A program made the translations under genes and the position numbers. DNA of 41,284 bases from Perkinsus olseni (lineage: Eukaryota; Perkinsozoa; Perkinsida; Perkinsidae): contig JABANP010000470.1 in the NCBI GenBank assembly GCA_013115135.1, positions 1 through 41,284 on the forward strand, in the 5' to 3' direction. Under the pieces are notes generated by a model. The model was not told where the DNA came from. It made no database searches and worked only from the letters and a program-made list of their open reading frames with translations. Position 1 is the first letter of the stretch, and each line of letters opens with the position of its first letter. Shown piece by piece: positions 35,343-41,284 of the stretch.

Positions 35343-35544
35343 CCTTCTGACGCGAATCGTAAAGACACAAGAGCGACTTACGAAAAAACTGTTGGGTTCC
35401 TCACGGTTTTTGTGACGTATCGCACCGCCTGACGCCTGAGTGCGATCCTGTGGAAAAAGGAGAATGGCTAACGCGAGGGGCGATGCTCAAGTCATTTCCG
35501 TCGATGTTGCCGAGCGGCCTACTTTCAAACCTTAAAAGTGCATA

Positions 35545-35624
35545 GACAGTTTGGCCGAGTGGCCTAAGGCGTCAACTTAGTGCACTTGAACTGAAGGGCG
35601 CGAGATCGATTCTCGCAGCTGTTA
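35545..35624 (+). tRNA. Leu-type tRNA-like gene, possibly a pseudogene
   Basis: An 80-nt sequence that folds as a type II tRNA. The acceptor GACAGTT pairs with AGCTGTT (two G-T pairs), the A box TGGCCGAGTGGCC is perfect, the D arm is GCC...GGC, and the T arm GCGAG-ATCGATT-CTCGC has a perfect stem. The discriminator is A. Two faults: T54 is A, and the anticodon arm TCAA...TTGA encloses ten bases with TAG inside (Leu) instead of a proper five-pair stem and seven-base loop. The variable arm has no clear stem. It may carry a tiny intron, or be a decayed copy. Confidence 0.5.
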
Positions 35625-35638
35625 TACAAGTTCTATAT

Positions 35639-35785
35639 CGACGTCTGAGCCAAACCAGACGTAGTGAAACCTCTGATCTGCGAGTTTGGGAAGGGGCAGT
35701 AGTCGCTGGCCGTAGGACGAAGCCCGAAACACGAACTCGCGACCTGTGGCCGGCGGCGACGTCTGAGCCAAACCAGACGTAGTGA
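35639..35785. repeat. 29-nt direct repeat, each copy a hairpin (35639-35667 and 35757-35785)
   Basis: The two copies are identical over 29 bases and 118 bases apart. Each contains ACGTCTG-agccaaac-CAGACGT, a 7-bp stem with an 8-base loop. The segment between them includes ACGAACTCGCGACCTGTGG, which resembles the complement of a tRNA T arm. The arrangement suggests duplication of a small tRNA-linked unit. Confidence 0.7.
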
Positions 35786-35786
35786 T

Positions 35787-35857
35787 AATCGCTACCCGGG
35801 TCTGAACGGGGATGTCATGGACATATTGTGACGCCCTTACCACTAGACGGTAGCGAC
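35787..35857 (-). pseudogene. Degenerate tRNA-like sequence
   Basis: On the minus strand GTCGCTA pairs with TAGCGAT at the ends (seven pairs, one wobble). A D-arm-like GTCTAGTGGTAAGG follows, and there is a T arm CCCCG-TTCAGAC-CCGGG with one mismatch. The anticodon arm GTCA...TGAC encloses 11 bases, so no anticodon can be named. It begins directly beside the second 29-nt hairpin repeat. It is probably a tRNA relic or the head of a SINE. Confidence 0.4.
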
Positions 35858-37613
35858 GCAAAATACCGGATAAGGCTGTAGCTTTTCCTTGATACCCTAC
35901 ACGAAACTTGTGTAGTGTAGAGTGGTGCAAACATTGGTCCGTGACGCGCTCGCCCAGGTGGCTAGTGACCCCTAGCTATACCTTAGCTCCGTACTGATAT
36001 GGTCTGTAATCTGTCATCGCCTGTCCGTTGTACGTGACCAGCGGCGTCATCCATTGTACGTGTGTATCTGTTAGTTTGGTGAGCGTGCTGGCTCAGTTTG
36101 CCCACCCTCTGCCACCAGGGTAGTTTTACTGTCTGCATCTGGACGTGCAATCCACAGCTGTCGGTGGATGGCAGTCCGATGGCCCAGATTTGATCGGCAG
36201 GGCGGGACGAGTCGAGTTGACGAGTTTTGGGTGGGAAGCTGCGATCGGGCCTAGGTTTGCACTCTTCATATACAAATGGATACCTCTCGTGCAGTATCGC
36301 TAAAAAGTTTGTTGCACGGGGTCCCCTCACTGCTGAGGAAAGATGAGTTCCTTTGAAGAATTTTCATTGCTTGAAAATTCTGCCTGGAACTCGGAAACTT
36401 TTCGTTTCGGCCGCTTATCCCTTTAGGAGAGCGGCCGAAACGAGACGCTCCTGAGCAACGAGACCATTCCAAGGCGGGAACCAGCGGGCCAGCTTGTTTG
36501 CAGCGCTTTTATATATCGATTCAACAACCGTAACGCACCCAAGCCGTGAACGTTTTCGGACCTGCGGTTGTCTTTGTGACTCCGTCTCAGAGCTTCTCTG
36601 TCTGACGAACTACACACGGAGCCAGCGCAGTGTAGAGAAGTGCAGATACGGTGACGAAGCATACGCTCGCTTCCAGCGCTAGTGTTGAGGCTTACGATGT
36701 AAACTTGACACATGCTTATTGTGCGCCAGAGGATGCGGTTGATGATGATTCTAATGATGTCGGCATTGTTAATTTTTGTGACCGGCGCATTACTTTTTGT
36801 GGAGGCACGAGTAGCAGTGTACGGGAAGGGAATCGTTGGTCGTAGAAAAAGTAGAAGGTTCTTGATTTGGTGGTGTAGAAGGGGATCCTAGAGAATCATA
36901 GGAGAAAGCACGAGAGTTCGGGACCGTCCCTAATCGATTCATTCCCGACGACTGCATCAACAGAACACAATGCGAAACCAACTAGATACGATGGCAATAG
37001 TCTAGAGGGCTAGGGTTCGATCCGAGAGAGTAGACTCGAGGAGCGAACGAGAGATAGATTGCAACGAGGTAGAGTAGAATCAATAGACAGGCTAGAGATT
37101 CAGATACTTAGCAGATACTCGATCTGAAGTACAGTTAGATCGCTCTAATATATAGAGTTCTCAGAACTTAGTTCTAAGCTTGGAGTGCTTCAGCGAAGCT
37201 AGCCGTTTCGAAGATCTTACAGTTTTAGATCTTCGGCGAGCGAAAACTTCGTGGCGCCGTTGGACGGCATATACCCCGCAAATGAATAGATCATTTCACT
37301 CATAGAATAACCTTAATTAATCATCAGATAGACAAAATAGATCATCGAATCAAAATGTTCACTAACATAGTCGAGCTACGAGAGCTCTAGCTAAGCAAAA
37401 TAGAAAGAAGAGTACTTCATAGATCTTTCATCTTTCATCATCAGATGGTCTTCATAATGAATCCTCCTTGTCCTAGTCGTCAGAGTTAGACGTAGGAAGA
37501 GCCACCAGCAGATAGAGGGGGTCGTTAGATACACATAAAGAGTAGGCAGTCGCGTCGTAGGCAGAAATCGTGTCACGCAGGGTTGCACGAAAACGACGCA
37601 CTGAGAGATATCG
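35858..37613. other. Gene-poor DNA downstream of the retrotransposon, with inverted repeats
   Basis: No supported gene. Perfect inverted repeats: AGAATTTTC/GAAAATTCT at 36357-36381, a 13-bp pair at 36403-36442, and CGAAGATC/GATCTTCG at 37209-37235. The right half (about 36990-37613) lies just 3' of the retrotransposon ORF and should hold its untranslated end and 3' LTR. I could not define LTR ends, because the partner LTR is outside the window. A B-box-like GGGTTCGATCC sits at 37013-37023. Confidence 0.5.
36403..36442. repeat. Perfect 13-bp inverted repeat
   Basis: CGTTTCGGCCGCT (36403-36415) and AGCGGCCGAAACG (36430-36442) with a 14-base spacer. It would form a stable hairpin. It is one of several such elements in this gene-poor region. 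Confidence 0.8.
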
Positions 37614-40600
37614 TTAGAGACCTAAACGCTCGAGCAGATTACGAGTACGCTCTAATAGAGAGCGAGTTAGCGGTCTCGTGGAAGAGGTAACATAGAGCAG
37701 TTGTGACCTGGAGACGTAGTACACAGTCTCAGGGTCCAATGTAGACAGCACACCGGTGGTAGACAGAAGGGAGACAGGTCGTAGAGGTACGAGGTCAGAG
37801 CCAGACACTTCGTCGCCTAGAACTGCCAAACCTCGGTAAGTTGAACCATCGGTAGAGACAACCAACCAACCGGGATGAAGCTCCTTAGAAGGAGGAATAG
37901 AGGCACCTAGGATCAGCATGGACGACGTAGATGCCCTTGGTGGTTGGGTGGTGGTCGTACTTCTAACCGTAGAAGGAGCGTTAGCCTCGACAGACTGTGA
38001 ACCCTCGTGAGCCGCAGCCAAACCGCCTTCTTCAAGAGGGGGCTGAGAAGAGCTAGATGAACTACCTTGCTGTGGATCTAGAGGAAGGTCTTGACAACCA
38101 GGTAGAGCAACGGAGCGTCGACGACTTCGGGTCGTAGAGACCTTATCTTGAGCTTGTCGAAGAAGAATCTTGGACTGATCCGAGCCGTCAGTGCTAGCCG
38201 GCATAGTAGACAAGCCACCGGCAGCGTCTTGATAGACTCGAACACCCTTCTCAAGATGGTCATAGACCAAGCTCTGCAAGGCTCTAGCCGGAACCAAGTT
38301 CTTGAGCGAGGCATAGACAAAGGTAGCCTGATCCGGACCACCTTCAATAGAGTTTCCATCACTGGAAACCTGTAGGTTACCGCCATAGTCGTTCGGTAAG
38401 AGGATACCGTCGAAGAGGTAAACCATTGAAGTTCCAGCTAATCGAACCACGGTGAGAGGGCCACGCCAACTAGAGTTTAGGTGACCACCGATGTTGTTAG
38501 CCGCTTCGGTCATGTAAACCAGGTCATAGAGGCTCAGCTTGTAGTCCTGGGGTGTCTCCTTGATAGAGCGTTCTCGAAGGTCGGCCTGCTTAGAGCGCCA
38601 ATTATCGATGTACTCTTGAACGGTAACTTTAGTCTTCTCCTGCAGATCTGACAGAGCAGGTAGAAGAGACCGGACGTAGGGGAGATAGTCAACATTTAGA
38701 TACTTGATCTCGAGCTTGTCCCAATCCACAGACGGGAAGTTAGTCGGAGGATCAGTAGGTAGCCGTTGACGATAAGCATAATGTAGAGCGCTAGGACTAA
38801 TGGTAGACCAATGCCGAGGTGTAGAGTTGTAACACCTTATAGCTAGTAGATAGCTGTAGATGTAGTCCTCGGGGGTAGCACTCGACACCATAATCGCTCT
38901 AGACGTTTGGGCCAGATCACGATGAGACCTTTCCCAAAATGATAGATGCTGACTATAGCCAGGTAAACTATATTGCCTAGTGCCGTGTTTGATTAGTATA
39001 GATCTAACGGCCTTGGTCAATATAGAGGTAATAGCTCGATCACTCACTAGAACGCTAGGGCTTCCGTGTTCACAGAAGATAGCGTGTAGAGCCATAGCGA
39101 CAGTCTCGGCCTTAGAATTTCTCATAGGCCTGGCCGCAATATAGCCGCTCACAGCATCTTGGCAGACCAGAACATAGTAGTCCTTGGACGGGTCTAGATT
39201 AGCATCCCCTTGAGAACTAGCGGACGCATTAGACGCACTAGACGACAGTCTCGAACGGTGGCGTGTAGAAGGTCGACCATAGGGACCGACAACATCGACA
39301 CCCACCAGCTGCCATAGCTGAGTCACAATCATGTCCTGGACATCGGAGTTCAAGTAGCGGATCGACTTAGACGCACGAGCACGAAGACATCGAGTGCAAC
39401 TTGACGTGGTCTTGCGCACAGCAGTAGATATACCGCGAGCCGTGAACCGCTTCTTGATAATAGATCGCAGGCGGCGTTGACCTGGATGTCCAAAGGAGTA
39501 GTGGTAGATCCCGACTAAGATACACAGTACTTGATAAGCATATCTTGAGTTGCCGAGATAGATAGTTCCGCCATCATCAGAGTCGGTCTCGAAGTTAGAG
39601 CTGTACCAGCGCCGTTGGCGAATGAGGCCATCAGTATCTAGCGAACAGTGCTTAGATAGACGTTGGAAGACAGTCTTCCGTAGACCAAGGGAGCCGACAG
39701 CAGTTTTGCCCTCGAGGTAGTCGCGGAACTTAGAGAGGTCAGTGTCGTTAGACTGGCATCGACGAGCACAGACCGTTAGACGCCGTTGGAACTCAATATT
39801 GTCCAAGGTAGACTCAGAGGAGTCGGTGATGCCCCTTGTAGTGTCGACGAACTCAAGTAGAAGTCGAAGTTCCTCCTTCTCGTCGTCAGATAGATCTAAA
39901 CCCGAGATATTGGGTAGATCAAGACCATCGGAGTTGACCAACATGACGTGACCAGCACGACTAGATGGAGAAGTCGAGGCCTCAGGGGGTGACACCGGAA
40001 GGTCATCAACCGACATAGAGCTGCCGTAGAAGAAGTCGTCGTCCAGTAAAGAGGCGACCTTGTAGAGCGGCGGGTACCCCGCGTCCTCGCTAGAGGATGC
40101 GCTAGTCATGAAAAGGCCTTGAGCATACCCCGCGTCCTCGGTAGAGGACGCGTTAGTCACAGTCTGGTCTTGGGCGTACCCCGCGTCCTCGGTACAGGGC
40201 GCACTAGTCACAGTCTGGCCTTGAACATAGCTCGAATCTCCGCTAGAGAGCTCCTCACCCGGATAGTAGGTTACAGACGGACCTTCTAGAGCTGAGGCGA
40301 GGTTCGAACAGTTGAAGGACTTGGGTAGACTGCACCTCGATATAGAATCAGACGGGTTGCAGTTAGATGCCACATGCTTGATGTGAGCTCGGAGTTCCAA
40401 GCAGAGTCCACGAACAGCAGCTAGACGGCGTTGCTCGGGAGCTGGAAGCTTGGCATCATTAGAAGGACGCTTGAGACGATAGACCGTGACTTCGGAGTCG
40501 ACAACCACAGTTAGGGGTTGATCAGGACATCGAGGAAATAGAACGTTGAGGGGTACCTGGTACTCAGAATAGTGAGTAGCCATAGGCAAATAGGGTGACA

Positions 40601-41284
40601 GAGACTTGACCCATAATAGACCTCGATGTAGAGCGTCTAGTTCTTTCCTGGGGATGCTCCAGGAAAGGTTACTAGAGTTGAACAATCCACCTCGACCAGC
40701 GACCCGAACAGATAGATCGCCTAGAGAACGTAGATCAGCTCCCCAAGCGTTGGCGGAGGCGTCGGTACTTAACACCAGTGGTTGATCTAGAAGTGCATGT
40801 CTTGATGTAGGTCTAGACTTGGACAGAGCATCAGAGAGAGCCGCCCAATCAGTAACAGCCTTCACGAGGGGGACGGGGATGATGGCTTCCCAGTCGGTAG
40901 GAGTGGACTTGTTGATATCGCGCCATATAGATCTAGCATGCATATCATGCTCGATCAAGAGACCAAGAGGATCATAGAGACTGGCTAGTATACCACAAGA
41001 CTGTCTCTTGGTCATAGAGTCTCCACGGGGAATAGAACCAGAATATGAGCAGTAGAGGGCATCGTTGCTAGCGGTGAAGTCATACCCTAGCAGATGCTGG
41101 CGCTTCTCAACTTGATCACGATCTAGAACTATAGTCCAGTTGTCGTAGCGCTTGAGGTCCTCGACCGGGAAATCATGGCCGTTGCAGACATAGGACACTA
41201 GATCGTAGTTGTTAGTGGCCTCCAACTTGCTAGACCCACCAGCGTAGACGTCATCGACGAACTTGATAAGATCAACCTTCTTGG
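37614..41284 (-). CDS. BEL/Pao-like LTR retrotransposon polyprotein, 3' part (RT end, RNase H, integrase)
   Basis: An open frame of over 1,200 codons that enters from the right edge and ends at TAA 37614-37616. The first visible residues include FVDDVYAGG, the reverse transcriptase catalytic box. Next come the BEL/Pao-typical link (TKRQSCGILASLYDPLGLL, then W...W) and an RNase H with acidic residues in LSTDASANAWG, RKELDAL, VVDSEV and NPSDSISR. An acidic, repeat-bearing linker follows, then an integrase with an H-H-C-C-type finger (FGHPGQRRLRSIIKK to CTRCLRA) and the D,D,E core in VGVDVVGPY, VLVSDRA and WERSHRDL. A Ser/Gln-rich tail ends the protein. Within the window the frame has no stop or frameshift, so the copy may be young. 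Gag, protease and most of RT lie outside. Assignment to BEL/Pao rather than Ty3/Gypsy rests on the DPLGLL region. Confidence 0.88.
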   Translation of the reverse strand, partial: KKVDLIKFVDDVYAGGSSKLEATNNYDLVSYVCNGHDFPVEDLKRYDNWTIVLDRDQVEKRQHLLGYDFTASNDALYCSYSGSIPRGDSMTKRQSCGILASLYDPLGLLIEHDMHARSIWRDINKSTPTDWEAIIPVPLVKAVTDWAALSDALSKSRPTSRHALLDQPLVLSTDASANAWGADLRSLGDLSVRVAGRGGLFNSSNLSWSIPRKELDALHRGLLWVKSLSPYLPMATHYSEYQVPLNVLFPRCPDQPLTVVVDSEVTVYRLKRPSNDAKLPAPEQRRLAAVRGLCLELRAHIKHVASNCNPSDSISRCSLPKSFNCSNLASALEGPSVTYYPGEELSSGDSSYVQGQTVTSAPCTEDAGYAQDQTVTNASSTEDAGYAQGLFMTSASSSEDAGYPPLYKVASLLDDDFFYGSSMSVDDLPVSPPEASTSPSSRAGHVMLVNSDGLDLPNISGLDLSDDEKEELRLLLEFVDTTRGITDSSESTLDNIEFQRRLTVCARRCQSNDTDLSKFRDYLEGKTAVGSLGLRKTVFQRLSKHCSLDTDGLIRQRRWYSSNFETDSDDGGTIYLGNSRYAYQVLCILVGIYHYSFGHPGQRRLRSIIKKRFTARGISTAVRKTTSSCTRCLRARASKSIRYLNSDVQDMIVTQLWQLVGVDVVGPYGRPSTRHRSRLSSSASNASASSQGDANLDPSKDYYVLVCQDAVSGYIAARPMRNSKAETVAMALHAIFCEHGSPSVLVSDRAITSILTKAVRSILIKHGTRQYSLPGYSQHLSFWERSHRDLAQTSRAIMVSSATPEDYIYSYLLAIRCYNSTPRHWSTISPSALHYAYRQRLPTDPPTNFPSVDWDKLEIKYLNVDYLPYVRSLLPALSDLQEKTKVTVQEYIDNWRSKQADLRERSIKETPQDYKLSLYDLVYMTEAANNIGGHLNSSWRGPLTVVRLAGTSMVYLFDGILLPNDYGGNLQVSSDGNSIEGGPDQATFVYASLKNLVPARALQSLVYDHLEKGVRVYQDAAGGLSTMPASTDGSDQSKILLRQAQDKVSTTRSRRRSVALPGCQDLPLDPQQGSSSSSSQPPLEEGGLAAAHEGSQSVEANAPSTVRSTTTTQPPRASTSSMLILGASIPPSKELHPGWLVVSTDGSTYRGLAVLGDEVSGSDLVPLRPVSLLSTTGVLSTLDPETVYYVSRSQLLYVTSSTRPLTRSLLERTRNLLERLGL
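40075..40243 (-). repeat. 51-nt (17-residue) tandem repeats in the retrotransposon linker
   Basis: Three clear copies start at 40075, 40126 and 40177, with a weaker fourth near 40228. The protein unit is EDAGYAQ-x-QTVT-x-A-S-S-T. It lies between RNase H and the integrase finger in a Ser/Asp/Glu-rich linker. Exact 51-nt spacing keeps the frame. Confidence 0.85.

Noticed and set aside
35639..35785. TTTGGCTCA in the hairpin repeats resembling the 3' end of the dinoflagellate/Perkinsus spliced leader
   Set aside because: Only nine bases match, the rest of the leader is missing and no GT donor follows.
37247..37260. GGCGCC-containing sequence like a tRNA-Lys primer binding site
   Set aside because: It lies at the 3' side of the element, where no primer binding site is expected, and the match is too short.
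40075..40243. Regularly spaced repeats considered as a CRISPR array
   Set aside because: The 51-nt units are tandem and in frame within the retrotransposon protein, with no unique spacers.

Overview
The window is nuclear DNA from a eukaryote with many short canonical GT-AG introns, most of those I could place being 42-76 nt. Coding exons read in the standard code and are fairly GC-rich. The mix of a PKA-type kinase, an enormous filamin/PA14/fibronectin-III mosaic protein and a BEL/Pao-type retrotransposon points to a protist. My best guess is an alveolate of the Perkinsus kind, but this is inference and no marker gene proves it.

Layout. (1) 1-1343, minus: most of a cAMP-dependent protein kinase catalytic subunit-like gene in seven exon pieces, with its C-terminus cut by the window edge. 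(2) 1752-32149, minus: what reads best as one giant gene of about 30 kb encoding a secreted protein of roughly 9,000 residues. Its order is signal peptide, two FN3 domains, a filamin-type Ig/PA14 region with three PA14 domains, a long FN3 tract, a tandem array of about 15 copies of a ~120-residue repeat that I cannot assign to a named family, a second long FN3 tract and a short Cys-rich tail. (3) 32150-33124: a divergent intergenic region with a nested palindrome. (4) 33125-33852, plus: a small six-cysteine, probably secreted protein of unknown family. (5) 33853-37613: gene-poor DNA with many perfect inverted repeats, a Leu-type tRNA-like gene, a second degenerate tRNA-like sequence and a duplicated hairpin. 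(6) 37614-41284, minus: the 3' two thirds of a BEL/Pao-like retrotransposon polyprotein (end of reverse transcriptase, RNase H, integrase), running off the right edge.

The giant protein looks like an extracellular adhesin or surface-coat component: it has a signal peptide, many N-glycosylation sequons, only extracellular-type beta-sandwich domains, and no clear membrane anchor in the simplest model. An alternative last exon could add one. The most unusual items are the 15-copy repeat array, three short introns that share a tRNA 3'-half-like core with identical internal spacing (introner-like), and several single-base frame breaks inside otherwise continuous domains of the giant gene.
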